A DNA stretch of 64,000 nucleotides, taken from NCBI GenBank assembly GCA_036873755.1, contig JAVTVY010018772.1, positions 1 through 64,000 on the forward strand. Direction: 5' to 3'. This DNA comes from Hanleya hanleyi (Eukaryota > Mollusca > Polyplacophora > Lepidopleurida > Hanleyidae). Under the pieces are notes generated by a model. The model saw nothing but the letters and a program-made list of their open reading frames with translations, was not told the DNA's origin and did no database searches. Shown here piece by piece: positions 43,130 through 53,760 of this stretch. Numbering within the stretch: position 1 is the first letter of the stretch; the number at the start of each line of letters is the position of its first letter. The position numbers and the translations under genes are program-made.

Positions 43130-45857
43130 AAGGTAATAGATTCTTGGTTGACTAAAGTAGTCTAAAACAGCACAAAGATCTGGCTATTGGCAAAAATGAA
43201 CCTCGGGAGTCTTATAGTTATATTTGATCGTTTGGACATAACAAAATACAATCCAACAGATAATTTGAGCCAAAATAATTTGTGTATTCAGAACATGGAA
43301 TGCAATATGATGTGCAAAGAAGGCAATGAGGAGACGATTGATTTATTTACCAAAATAAGGTGAACATTGACAGTCATTGTGCATAGGTTTTATGGTGGCA
43401 GACTTTTAGTCAACACTTCAAAAAATTTGATTTCATCGTAAACACAGCAAGACATGTTGGATGAACATATATTATTGTTCGAGAGTTGTGATCCAGCTAA
43501 ACCACAGATCAGTGCGCCAGAAGAATATTGTTAACTTGAATTAAACGGAATAAGCCTGAGAAGTCCTTGCTTTCAATAAAACAAGGACTTCGGGATTTGA
43601 CTGTACTGGTTTAAAACACAATGTTAAGCATTAGCATTGATATGTATATATTCATAAATATAAGTATGGGAGTTTACGAACTGTCAGGCATGGCTTGGAA
43701 CTTGCATCGACTGCTGGACCGAAAATGGCGCCTTGGAAATAATCTTCGGGATGCCATTAAGAAAACACAGGGTCTAAATGACCTGGTTCCCGACTACTGC
43801 TATACGAAATGGTCACTAAAATCGTCAAGACTCCACAATATTCGAGTACCATTTAGTTCTGAGATCAGGAGTTCAAGATATTGCATATAACTTTTGTAAA
43901 TCTTTCGGTATCGTTCGGTTTATTTCGCGACGATCCAAGAACTTTGCCGGAATCTATTTTCGGAAATATATAATAATTGCACACTAAATTTAGTTATTGT
44001 GTCTACATAGAATGGCGACAAAATTTCCTGACACTAACCTCGTCTAAGAACCAGCCAAATTTCTTTTGATAATTTTTTTTATTTTATAATTCTGTATTCC
44101 TGTTACACTCAAAACTCCCAAGGTCCAGGTTCGCATCGGAAGTGGGACTTATTAACTATCAAATGTTAACCACCATATAAGAGGGCACCATGCATACTAT
44201 GATTGCATGGCAATAGCGTACCAGTATTTTAATTGACACATTTTTACGGTATTTCAATGATGGACATACTGAAAAATACATAACTCAGACTTAGTTACAT
44301 ATGAAATACATAAGCTTAGCTGTAACTCTGATAAACCAGGACTACAACAATATGTTGTAACAATGTACATGTATGTAAAAAGACTGAAATTATATCGCAG
44401 ATGCTATATATTTCACGAATATTTATGAGTTTATATTTGGAAATTTTGGATTTTCTGTAAAACATCAATATTTTGCTTCAAGTATATAGACTTCAACCCA
44501 TTGCTATACTTGCCGATGGTCTCATTTGTCAGCCTTGTATGTTTGGATTAATGCGTGCGGGAGGATTGTTTTGAAGCAATATATTTGCTAAATATATATA
44601 TTTTCAGAAAGCGCAGACTCGATTTAATCTGTCCTTCCAAATATCTGCTCGCGTGTGTCTAAAATAAAACAAGATCAGGCTAGAAAATAAAATAAACAAC
44701 CACAAAACTTGATTTCCGCAACATTTACCAAGCGTCTATGTCCCAAGAGAATGATAGTTCATCACGATTTGCCCATTTCAACCGGATGATCGCGCTAAAA
44801 TACCAGTGCATTGTTCGTATGGGTTTTAATCTGACATATAAATCCGGGAAACCCTTTATTTCCATGGTAAACACAAGTCAACTCGCCAAACATTTTACGC
44901 ATCTATTTTTCTTCATCCAAATTCATCCTGTAACAGACAAGACAGATTGGCCAAGCCGGCCAATCAATGCCATTGTCTCACGGCGTTTTCAACAATATAA
45001 AGTCAATGTTTACAGCATCGTTCCCACAGCAATACTGCGCAGTCGAAAGCTAATTTCGTCAGAGTTGAGCAAAACAAAATCTGACCACAAATTCGCCTGA
45101 TTTCCGGTTGGTTTATTTCGGTAGAATCTACGCATTGTCTTCAATTTTTACCGTCAAAAATTAGGAATATCTTCTACAGTATCTAGCCGACTAACGCTAC
45201 CAAGGAGCGCACTGGGCACATCTTGGTTCTCTCAATTAATGATGTGAGATCTTCGGCATCTCCATAGCCTGGTCTGATTCCAATATCGCCATACTCCGTC
45301 CCGGAGATGGCGATAAAAAAGACACAGTACTTCTATTTGTATTGTTTGTGGTTTTCTTCGGTATAATAAAACAGATATGGCATGCTGTGAGGTGTAATAT
45401 CACGATTTGTCAGCTCTCGAAGGTGATGTTCAACGAGTGCGATTATCTGACAGTCTAGGACACGTAACGTATATGAATGATGACCCTTAAAATAGTTTTA
45501 TGAACTCGTTCCATTTGTGCCGATTTTACATATTTTGGCGACAAATTATTCAGTAATATATTAAATAAGAGTGATGTTGGAATACCCAACAAACGTTCAA
45601 CTGCTTAGTATAACGCAATAATTGGTAAATATATTGGGGAGTTGTTCAGGTTGTTTCTATCTAAATACATTTAGCAAAAAGGCGATTAGTGGGGAGTTCC
45701 CTTGGGTCAGTTTACGCTTTCGGAGCGAAAATTGGAAAACGAACTTTCTTTCGTAAAATAATTTATAATTAGAAATGAGTTGGAAGACCTACTACAACCA
45801 TTTTCTATGATACTGAGGAACTGCTTGACGCCGATGGGTCTGTGTTGGAGCGATATG
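43130..45857. other. Long region without a supported gene
   Basis: Frames at 43621-43890 (WNLHRLLDRKWRLGNNLRDA..., some protein-like composition) and 44738-45100 show no domain, splice signals or repeats. AT-rich. No TE family of this window extends into it. Confidence 0.35.
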
Positions 45858-46262
45858 TACGAGGTGGGAGAACATGACGACGTCTGGCGATTAAAAAGCA
45901 ACCATATGGCTCTACACGAAAGAATTTGTCGACACCCAACATTCAAACTCGAGAATACGGAGGAATCTCGGACGTAGCCTTGGTATCTCAGCCGCGCTTT
46001 TATTGCAGTCGTTCAATGAAGAGACTATGAAGTATTCACACGGGCCTAGCATCGGCTTAAGCGGAATTAGATACGCTAGGTCGGGAGCTGTGATGACAGA
46101 CCAGCTCAAACAACTCATCTGATCTTAATGGATGAGCATCATGGACGTCTGATGGAGTAAACACCTTAACATGGGGAAACCCGGTAAAGGCAAGAATACC
46201 TAGGAAAACTAACCTGTAAAATCCGACGTCGTACGGCTTAAATTTCCCATCGGATCCCCTTT
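45858..46262 (-). repeat. R2 repeat copy (near full unit)
   Basis: From GATATGTACGAGGTGGGAGA at 45860 through the CGAGAATACGG, CCGCGCTTTTATTGCAGTCG and core (CGGCTTAAGCGGAATTAGAT at about 46051-46070) to CGTACGGCTTAAATTTCCC at 46248. It ends where PLE E begins. It serves as the uninterrupted reference for R2 joins elsewhere. Confidence 0.7.
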
Positions 46263-46990
46263 AACACATACGCCATATGCAGGAGTCTCACTGGAATATT
46301 ACTGTCCAGATAGGGTCAGTCTGCGATGTCCAAATTGTAATCATCCCTTTTGCCATAAAATCGACGTGAGAGAAGGCCCGCTTCATTTTTATACAGATAT
46401 AGGTGTAAATATGTTGTGGCATTAGGGACATCTATAGATTCCTCCAAATCCAGTGAAGGCGGATATATATCTTTTCAATTATATAGCGATTATCCACAGC
46501 GAGGAGATCGCCTACATAGCGTTTGGGGAATGAGAATAAACGGGCTTTGAAATAATCCGTTTTTGAAAGCGTCTGCATATAGCAAGATATAGGTCAACCA
46601 AAAGGGGTGCACAATTAGTACCCATTGGAATACCTATATGATGTTGATATATTGTTTTGCCAAATTTCACACGGATATGACTAATGAGAAATTCAAGCAA
46701 CTATAAGCAAAGAAACATCCCGTGAATGATTTTCCTTGTATGTAGTGGAGCCAAAGAATGATTTATGGCTTCTGACATTGGCATCAAGTTCTTCCGTAAG
46801 ACATTTTGAGGTCTTCAATATCAACATGCATTTGATGCCAGAGTTTCAGAGTTTTAGATTCTCTCTCTCGCAAGAGTTTTCAGAAATAGTGGCGGAATAC
46901 CTTCCACAAAATGCTTTTACCTACTAAAGGGCCCTCGTCAGCAGGGTTGAAAGTAGCTTGATGGTGCAGCTTCTAGATCCAGCTTCTAGG
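46263..46990 (-). mobile_element. PLE copy E, truncated at both ends, degraded
   Basis: Minus strand: IGIPMGTNCAPLLVDLYL at about 46635-46580 (frame 46512-46700), with the flanking YGNxxYxHH and GYGVYV-type sequence in other frames. The region for the catalytic box reads GDLLAVDN-like at about 46510 with a lost Asp. No tail. Adjacent to R2, as for copy C. Several indels. Confidence 0.7.
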
Positions 46991-47394
46991 CTATTGAGTA
47001 ATACTAATCGTGAAGAAAAAAATTATGATTTCAGAATATTATTACAGGTAAATTTATTTATAGGAGCAACATCACATGTAATTTCTCTGATCAGTTCTGT
47101 CAAAATGACGTTCGCTAATCACGTATCCCTATAGGATGCTATTATTGTCTGTTTTCGCAATGGCCTCTTACGGTTGCCCATTAATCATGTTTAAAGATAA
47201 ACAAATATTTACTGACCTTATAACAATATTTACTGAGCTTACAACAACACCAGTGGTTGAGAGCCCGTCTGAACAAGTTAATATGTCATTATGTGTGGTG
47301 AAGTATTAGTTTAGTAAGGATCGAATAACTCCAGTGTATTGATGGGAGTGACAGTGCATTTTGGAGTGAATGAACAGCATTAGGCAGAGTTACA
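46991..47394. other. Unannotated spacer
   Basis: AT-rich. A short direct repeat, AACAATATTTACTGA(CC/GC)TTA, occurs at about 47205 and 47222. No coding frame or shared repeat. Confidence 0.35.
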
Positions 47395-47670
47395 CTTTTA
47401 ACCATACAGGAAGAAACGTTGCCGAGGAATCTACTGTTATGCACCATTAATCTTCCGAGGAGAGTGAAGAAGGGGTATTTTAGGCCAAAGGTCTGTGGAG
47501 TCTGTGCAGTTATGAATTCAGTGAGGGTTAATCCCGAAGTTCATAAAAGTTTCTTCCGTCATTGTCAAACATGTGCACTGGATTCTGCTCTAGCGTTCCC
47601 AGACGGCGGTATCGATTGCTTTAAGGCCAGGGAGACTACTCGTAATATGAAAGGAAAGAGAGCTAATTAA
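47395..47670 (+). CDS. Unrecognised Cys-rich 84-aa frame
   Basis: Frame opening at 47419 (ATG-less context: acceptor-like TTTTAACCATACAG at 47396-47409 precedes) reads NLPRRVKKGYFRPKVCGVCA, VMNSVRVNPEVHKSFFRHCQ, TCALDSALAFPDGGIDC. Five cysteines, three as CxxC-type pairs. It runs into the LINE end at ~47660. It may be a host exon cut by the LINE or an unrelated TE protein. Not recognised. Confidence 0.25.
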   Translation, partial: LLTIQEETLPRNLLLCTINLPRRVKKGYFRPKVCGVCAVMNSVRVNPEVHKSFFRHCQTCALDSALAFPDGGIDCFKARETTRNMKGKRAN

Positions 47671-48352
47671 GGTTTAATGTCGCGTTCAGCAATATTTCAC
47701 CTATATAGCGACGATCAAACAAAATTCTAAGTACTCAAGTCACTAACTTAGTAATCCAACGCATTAAAACATACACACATTAAAACTTATGTAACAGCCC
47801 GATTTCTCTCAAATAACCCAAGATGCAATCCTCCCTCACCCGATTAAAAAGATCTTCCAAAGCAGTCGCTCGATAAAAAGCATCTCTTACAATCTTAAAA
47901 TCTATGCATTCCATAAGAATATGTTTCACCGTGAGATCATCATGGCATGGAACACACCTTGGGACTGGCTCTTTTTTTAGTAAATGTTCGTGAGTTAATG
48001 GTGTATGGCCGATTCTACATCGCCTAATCATGGTTTGATCGAAGCGTTTTCGGCTGTTCAGATGAGCATAGCCTACAGGTTTTTTGAAGTCACGAAGTTT
48101 GTTATTATTCACAGCACCCCATAAATATTGAAACAGCCGTCTCACATAAGTACAGATAGAGGACCTGAAATCGCTATATGGGATTCCAACAGGATCAATC
48201 TCATCATCTAGGGCTGCCCTAGCCATCCTATCAGCCTCAGTATTACCTTTGATGCCAACGTTACTAGGCAACCAACAGAACACAATATCAATATGTTGAT
48301 CAAATCTACAGTCATGTAGTTGTAGAATACTCAAGATAGTGGGATGAGTCGA
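47655..48352 (-). mobile_element. I/Nimb-type LINE 3' end, best-preserved RNase H/His-Cys tail
   Basis: Minus frame 47780-48397 is open for 205 codons (the first ~16 belong to the neighbouring LTR). It carries RNase H C-terminus WLPSNVGIKGNTEADRMARA (~48270-48210), RCRIGHTPLTHEHLLKKEPV, then RCVPCHDDLTVKHILMEC (~47990-47900) and stop at 47780. The 3' UTR and TGAACGCGACATTAAACC follow to 47665. The Gypsy LTR begins directly after at 48354, so the Gypsy element probably inserted into this LINE. Confidence 0.8.
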
Positions 48353-48353
48353 G

Positions 48354-48612
48354 TGAGATAGTAACAATTCTATGATACAACTTGAGAGTAGCAGCAAAGT
48401 GGGAGATACAAAAGGAAAGAGCGAGAGTCTGAATTCAGTGGTAGAGGCGTCTCCGGAGTTAAAAGAAGAAAATAGGCAAACGCTAAACTTTTAAATATTT
48501 TCCTATTTTTAATGAAAAATAGGTGGTGACAGCATTTGATATTAGTGGTTAAAGTGACTTCACTTAAAATATTTGACTGCGAGTACACCGTACGCTTTTA
48601 AAAACCGCTACA
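48354..48612 (+). repeat. Putative Gypsy 5' LTR (259 bp)
   Basis: Begins TGAGATAGTAACA right after LINE sequence stops and ends CGCTACA, two bases before the primer-binding site. TG...CA ends fit an LTR. No matching 3' LTR is found downstream of the integrase, so the boundary on the left is inferred from the LINE junction only. Confidence 0.5.
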
Positions 48613-48614
48613 AT

Positions 48615-48632
48615 TGGTGGCAGCGGTAGGAT
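48615..48632 (+). promoter_or_regulatory. Gypsy primer-binding site
   Basis: TGGTGGCAGCGGTAGGAT lies two bases after the putative LTR end. TGGTGGCAGCGG is the common tRNA-complementary priming site of animal Ty3/Gypsy elements (from memory), where minus-strand DNA synthesis begins. Confidence 0.6.
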
Positions 48633-48727
48633 TAATGCATTCTGGGATAGCTGCATACTAGACATTGAAAAGTTGTAAACAGAGACTTGGTAATATAAAG
48701 TGGTTACGGACATTGAACAAGTTCAAC

Positions 48728-49656
48728 ATGGATCTGGAAGAAGGAACAGTCGCACATGCTGACAGCGACGACGCTTAAGTAATGTTCAGAATTCCGTTAC
48801 ATGGGGAGGAGTCTCTGAGATCGTCTCCACGGGTACGGGTACGGGTCTCACATGCAACGTAGGAAAATCAAGCCCGAAATTTATAGTGGTGACACCCCTT
48901 GGAAAGAGTATCTTCCTGTATTCAACACCATTGCCAGAATTGATGGATGGAACCGACAAGAAAGGCAGGCTTTTTTTTATGCATCTGGTCCCGCAAGACA
49001 GTTAGTATGTACCCTCAATGAAAGAGAGCAAAGTGATTCCAAACGACTTGTGGACATTTTGGATTCACGTTTTGGTCAAAGTGGTCAAGCCGAGCTATAT
49101 CTAGCGGAGCTCAGAAGTAGACACGTGGGAATAAGGAAACTTTACGAGAGCTTGGACAGGCGATTCGCAAGTTATCCATGTTTGCCTACCCAGACGTGTC
49201 ATCAGAACAACAAGATAGACTGGCCAAAATACATTTTATCGATGCAATTGAGGATGCAGAAACTCGTATGCAGGTGTACAGAGCCAAACCGAGAATCTTC
49301 AAACAGCTGTCACGCTGGCATTGGAGTACGAAGGTTATAAGAAGATAGAGGCTACGCGAAGCGGTATAACATCCAGGAAGTGTGTACGCGAAGTAGCCAA
49401 GGATACAACCAATAACAGCCTGGAAAACCGAGATAAGAGAACTGAGGGACAGCTAAAACAGCTGACCAAGAGTAACAACCAAGATCATGAAGGTTATTCA
49501 AGACGTCCATTGTCTAGTGTTGAATGCTACCCGTGTCATGAGTTTGGACACTACAGTTCTCAATGTCACAATAACGGTGATCGAAGTGAGCAGTCACATC
49601 ATCTGCAGACGGGAAAGGCGATACAGTCGATCTGCCGAAGCAAAGATCGTTTGTGA
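48728..49656 (+). pseudogene. Gypsy gag (capsid and zinc knuckle), frameshifted
   Basis: ATG at 48728 (MDLEEGTVAHADSDDA) is followed by a stop at 48776. The capsid-like part is open at 48852-49340 (YSGDTPWKEYLPVFNTIARI, RLVDILDSRFG). A shift near 49200-49330 leads to 49321-49656 with one CCHC knuckle, CYPCHEFGHYSSQC (~49525). Gag packages the element RNA. Disrupted by at least one stop and one frameshift. Confidence 0.7.
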
Positions 49657-50354
49657 AAGAACCGCTGCCTCGACTACACGACTCTTTCAGGGAAAAAGAA
49701 AAGTTACAAGGAGACTCAATAACAAGAACGTGTCACAAGCAGGTTGCCAGTGAGTGTTCTGCAAACTACTCGACGGTTCCAGCCAACGGAAAGAAATTGC
49801 CTATACTGGAGGTCAGAGTGAAGAATCCAGAAAATGGTTTCTACATTCCTGGTCGAATCAGGGACTTTGATATTTCATTTCTCATTGATACCGGGGCTTC
49901 AGTTACTATTATGTCAAATAATCTCTTCTCCAGAATACCACTGGAAAATCGACCCACGATCAGACCAATTTCTATGAGACTTATTGCTGCAGATCATACA
50001 CCAATGAATATTCTCGGAACATGCGAGTTGGACTTGGGAATACTACCCCATGCAACACCAATGAATGTCATCATTGCTAAAATTCTCAACGACGGTATTT
50101 TGGGAATGGATTTCTTGACAAGTTTTAATTGTGAGATTCACCTGAAGAGCAGAAGCTTAACATGTGATGGAAAACAGATTTTATGCACAGGGCAAGACCG
50201 TTCTGAGAATTCTGGACATTGCCGTCTCATTGTTAGCCAAACTGTGACAATTCCACCTGGTCAACAGATGATGATTCCAGGTCGTCCAGTAGAAGGTTAC
50301 CCTGGAACGATAGGGAAATGGACTTTATGTGAACGGGTTACCCTGGAACGATAG
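49653..50354 (+). pseudogene. Gypsy aspartic protease
   Basis: Open frame of 233 codons. The active site FLIDTGASVTIMS is at about 49870-49910 and the C-terminal ILGMDFL hydrophobic motif at about 50095. A retropepsin processes Gag-Pol. The frame ends in a 41-bp direct duplication (GGTTACCCTGGAACGATAGG twice, 50297 and 50337) that shifts it, so protease and RT are no longer joined. Confidence 0.8.
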
Positions 50355-50518
50355 GGAAATGGACTATATGTGAACCTTTGTTAGGAACACCTGATGATGT
50401 GCTAATGCTCGGGCGAACGCTCGTGGATAGTGAGGAAGTTTTATCCTCCGACGGTAATTCACCTCGGAACAGAACCTGAAGTTATCCACGAGGGAACTCC
50501 AGCCGCGATAGGGAGCCG

Positions 50519-51358
50519 GTGACGTCCACTTGTGGGGTTGTGGTTAAGGATGACGGTGTCAATGACAAAATTGGAGACAGGAGATCATTCAAATGTGATT
50601 GTAGTGAGGATATGCCACTACATGTTTTACCAAGGCATTTGGAGCCACTGTATACCCGGAGTACAGAGGGAATGGCTTCAGAAGACAAAATCGAGGTAAC
50701 GGATATATTTGCTGAAACAGATGCGAATTTAGGACAAGCAAAAGGTGTAAATCACTCTATTAACACTGGTAATGCACCACCACTTAGACAACCTCCACGC
50801 CGGTTACCAATTCATAAACAAGAAGAGGCAGATCGGCAAGTTAAAGACATGATAGACCGAAGCATTATAGAGAGATCATCCAGTCCTTGGGCATCTTCAA
50901 TCGTCTTTGTGACCAAGAAGGATGGCAGTACCAGGTTCTGTGTGGATTACAGACGGCTGAACCAGGTTACGATCATAGATGCATACCCCTTATCTAAGAT
51001 TGACGATTCACTCAACTCTTTACATGGTGCAAAATGGTTCACGACTCTAGATTTGGCCAGTGGATATTGGCAAGTAGAACTCGATGATGAAGCCAAGGAG
51101 AAATCTGCTTTCACTACTAGAAGCGGATCGTGGCAGTTCAAAGTTTAGCCCTTTGGATTGTGTAACGCTCCCTCCACCTTTGAACGTTTGATGGAGATGG
51201 TTCTAGCTGGTTACCAATGGGACGTTTGTCTGGTGTATCTAGATGACGTCATAGTTTTGGGAAGACTGCGCGAAGTCATCAATAATTTGAGGAAGGTTTT
51301 CGATAGACTTCGTGAAGCCAAGCTGAAACCGAAGAAGTGTCACCTGTACCTTGACTGA
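50519..51358 (+). pseudogene. Gypsy reverse transcriptase, one in-frame TAG
   Basis: Same frame 50519-51358 apart from TAG at 51146-51148. Motifs: FVTKKDGSTRFCVDYRRLNQ (~50905), AKWFTTLDLASGYWQVELDD (~51030, catalytic Asp), PFGLCNAPSTFERLM (~51149) and VCLVYLDDVIVLG (~51226, YLDD catalytic box). All catalytic residues are present. A 31-bp direct duplication (CTGAAACCGAAGAAGTGTCA, 51324 and 51354) shifts the frame at the end. Confidence 0.85.
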
Positions 51359-51384
51359 AACCGAAGAAGTGTCACCTGTACCTT

Positions 51385-52029
51385 GGCCATGTAATCTCCC
51401 AAGAAGGAATATCCATAGATCCCGAGAAGATACAATCCATACAGAAATGGCCAGTTCCAGCATCTTCTCATGATGTTCGCAGTTTCTTGGGGTTGGCATC
51501 GTACTATAGACAATTCATTGCGAGCTTTGCGAGCATTGCAAAATCTCTTCACGAACTGACCGAGATTACCAATGAATTTCGGTGGACTGAAGAATGTGAG
51601 ACATCTTTTCGGGAGCTACAACACAGATTGATTAATAGTCCGATTTTGGCCTATCCAAGTTCGCATGGGGATTTCACCCTAGATACCGAGGCCAGTGGGT
51701 ACGGGAGTGGAGCTGCTCTGTCACAGTCACAAGGTGGACAAGAAAAGATAATCGCCTATGCAAGCAGAGTCCTAAGCAAGTCTGAGAGAAATTACTGTGT
51801 GACCCGACGGGAGTTGTTAGCTGTCGTACACTTCATTAAGAATTTCCGACACTACTTATATGCAAGACATTTCACCATCATAACGGATCACAGTGCCTTG
51901 AGGTGGTTCACGAATTTCAAGGAGCCAGAGGGACAAATAGCAAGATGGTTAGGACTGTCGAGTACTTATGACTTTGATATCGTCCATCGTCCCAGATGCG
52001 TTGTCGCGTATTCCATGTGGATGGTGTGA
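51385..52029 (+). pseudogene. Gypsy connection and RNase H domain
   Basis: In frame with the start of LGHVISQEGISIDPEKIQSI (~51383), then SFLGLASYYRQFIASFASIA (~51480), RNase H catalytic positions FTLDTEASGYGSGA (~51675), TRRELLAVVHF (~51805) and IITDHSALRWF (~51878). Near 51985 the frame shifts just before the ADALSR-like motif (VPDALSRIP in the next frame). It degrades the RNA template during cDNA synthesis. Otherwise intact. Confidence 0.85.
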
Positions 52030-52347
52030 AAAGATGGGTTACACAGATGGTGCGTCAATTGCAGCAATATTGACACAAGAAAGTAAAGAAACATCTGAGA
52101 TTATAGTTCACACAGATCACTCCGGGCCTATTGAGACAACCGTGATCAAGGTGAAGTGGGTTCCAAAATCTTGGGGTATCCACAAAGGCGACTGGTATGA
52201 CTCATTCCAGTAAAGAAGTATAACAACCATCAAGCAATGAACACATTGCTGCTGTAACCACGAGACAACAGAAAAAGGCGACCCACCCACCACAAGACAG
52301 ATTCCTCAGAAATCATTCCAATGAACAACCTAGTCAGAAGCTAGCAG
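52030..52347 (+). pseudogene. Gypsy linker between RNase H and integrase
   Basis: Frame 51968-52213 contains EKMGYTDGASIAAILTQESK and a tail ending DWYDSFQ; beyond it the codons continue in broken frames to the PLE D junction at 52347. The sequence resumes at 54066 on the far side of the insertion. No catalytic motif expected here. Confidence 0.6.
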
Positions 52348-52572
52348 ATTACAAGCGTCTAGTCCGTCATTCATAATCCAGCCGTCGTCCATTAGAGAAT
52401 ATCCGCGTCCATAATCCAAAGATCTATTCCATTTTCCATATAACAGTATTAGCACCAAATTTAAAAAGACAATCATAGTATACAAAAACATAACCTTGTT
52501 TCCTGCAAGAGAGAAGCGGTCAACAGTTTTCAATGGTCCCGGCAAGACATCATGATGTTCCAAAAATATCAA
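52348..52572 (-). CDS. PLE D tail ORF (single-pass membrane-type)
   Basis: 75 codons open from 52572 to the element's last base: LIFLEHHDVLPGPLKTVDRF, SLAGNKVMF, hydrophobic LYTMIVFLNLVLILLYG, then MDDGWIMNDGLDACN. The upstream codons ILISDTD are also in frame. The last codon AAT is the PLE terminus, and the frame reads on into Gypsy antisense sequence (LLASD). Four independent copies keep this frame open. Confidence 0.45.
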
Positions 52573-52749
52573 ATCCGTATCGCTGATCAGTATTCTTAAT
52601 CCATAATATTCGCTGTAAAGTCGTCATCTAAAGAATGATGTATCTCAGTCACGCTTTAATTGTGACTGTTCATATGAGTACCATGGGGTTCTTGAAGTAC
52701 ATGGGTTCATACGACCCCTAGCCCCGGGTTAAACGGAATTAGACACAAG

Positions 52750-53760
52750 TTACGAAACGTAGCGCCATGGATCTTGCACGCTACGTTCGTATTTTGCTAT
52801 CAGCATGCGATATGTATCGCCAAATTTGAGAAACTTTGAGTGTAGGCGCTTGGTGGAATAGCCCTGTTTTTTAAGTTTCTGCACCAGTGTTTTGTGACGT
52901 TGATTAAAATCGTCACATTTAACACAGGATCTAGCAAATGCTACTAAGCGAGATATGTATACGCCATATGCAGGTCCCACTGGAATATTACTGTCCAGAA
53001 AGGGATAGTTTACGATGTCGAAATTGTAATCATCTCTTTTGTCATAAAGTCGACGAGAGAGAATGCCCGCTTCATTTTTATAGAGATATAGATCTAAATA
53101 TGGTGTGCCTGTAGGGCTATCTGTAGTTTCCTTCAAATCCAGTGAAGGTGGATATATATCCTTCATTGCGTCATTTATATAGCGATTATCCACAGCGAGA
53201 AGATCGTCTATATAGCGTTTGGTGAATGAGAAGGAACGGGCTTTGAATAGATCGGTTTTTGAAAGCGCCTGCATATAATCATATTCATAAGAGAACAGAT
53301 ATAGGTCAGCCAACAGGGGTGCACAATTAGTACCCATTGGAATACCTATATGCTGCTGATATATTGAGTTGCCAAATTTCACATAGATATTTTTAATGAG
53401 AAATTCAAGCAACACTATAAACAAACAAACATCCCATGAATGATATCTCTTGTCTGTAGTAGAGCTAAAGAATGCTTTATGGCTTCTGACATTAATATAT
53501 CTACGATCAGTTTTCTTGAACACAGACACTATTAATGAACTTAGACGGTCAATAAGGTCCTGATGAGGAATTGTAGTATAAAGAGTCGAGAAATGCCATG
53601 TGGATACATGTCTGTACGGTATGTCACCTTTAGCATCAAGTTCTTCCGTAAGACATTTTGAGTTTTTCAATATCCACATACATTCAACGCCAGAGTTCTT
53701 AGAAATAATGGTGCAGTACCTTTCCCAAAATGCTTTTACCTCCTGAAGGACCCTCGTCAA
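52750..53760 (-). CDS. PLE D reverse transcriptase, C-terminal 336 codons intact
   Basis: Longest clean RT of the family here. In order: WERYCTIISKNSGVECMWIL, FSTLYTTIPHQDLIDRLSSL (motif A region), QQHIGIPMGTNCAPLLADLY (motif B region), RYIDDLLAVDNRY (catalytic YIDD), YPPSLDLKETTDSP, YLDLYLYKNEAGIL, YDKRDDYNFDIVNYPFLDSN, GPAYGVYISRLVAFARSC and the ending WRYVS-stop at 52750. An N-terminal part continues in frame 53757-54152 after a one-base shift. The QxxGxxMGxxxxP pattern and FLD-like motif fit Penelope-like RTs; no GIY-YIG domain is seen downstream. Placement in a named PLE clade is not claimed. Confidence 0.8.
   Translation of the reverse strand: MTRVLQEVKAFWERYCTIISKNSGVECMWILKNSKCLTEELDAKGDIPYRHVSTWHFSTLYTTIPHQDLIDRLSSLIVSVFKKTDRRYINVRSHKAFFSSTTDKRYHSWDVCLFIVLLEFLIKNIYVKFGNSIYQQHIGIPMGTNCAPLLADLYLFSYEYDYMQALSKTDLFKARSFSFTKRYIDDLLAVDNRYINDAMKDIYPPSLDLKETTDSPTGTPYLDLYLYKNEAGILSRRLYDKRDDYNFDIVNYPFLDSNIPVGPAYGVYISRLVAFARSCVKCDDFNQRHKTLVQKLKKQGYSTKRLHSKFLKFGDTYRMLIAKYERSVQDPWRYVS

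Noticed and set aside
48590..48615. R2 or LINE origin of the sequence before the Gypsy primer-binding site
   Set aside because: No match to either family; the position directly before TGGTGGCAGCGG fits an LTR end.
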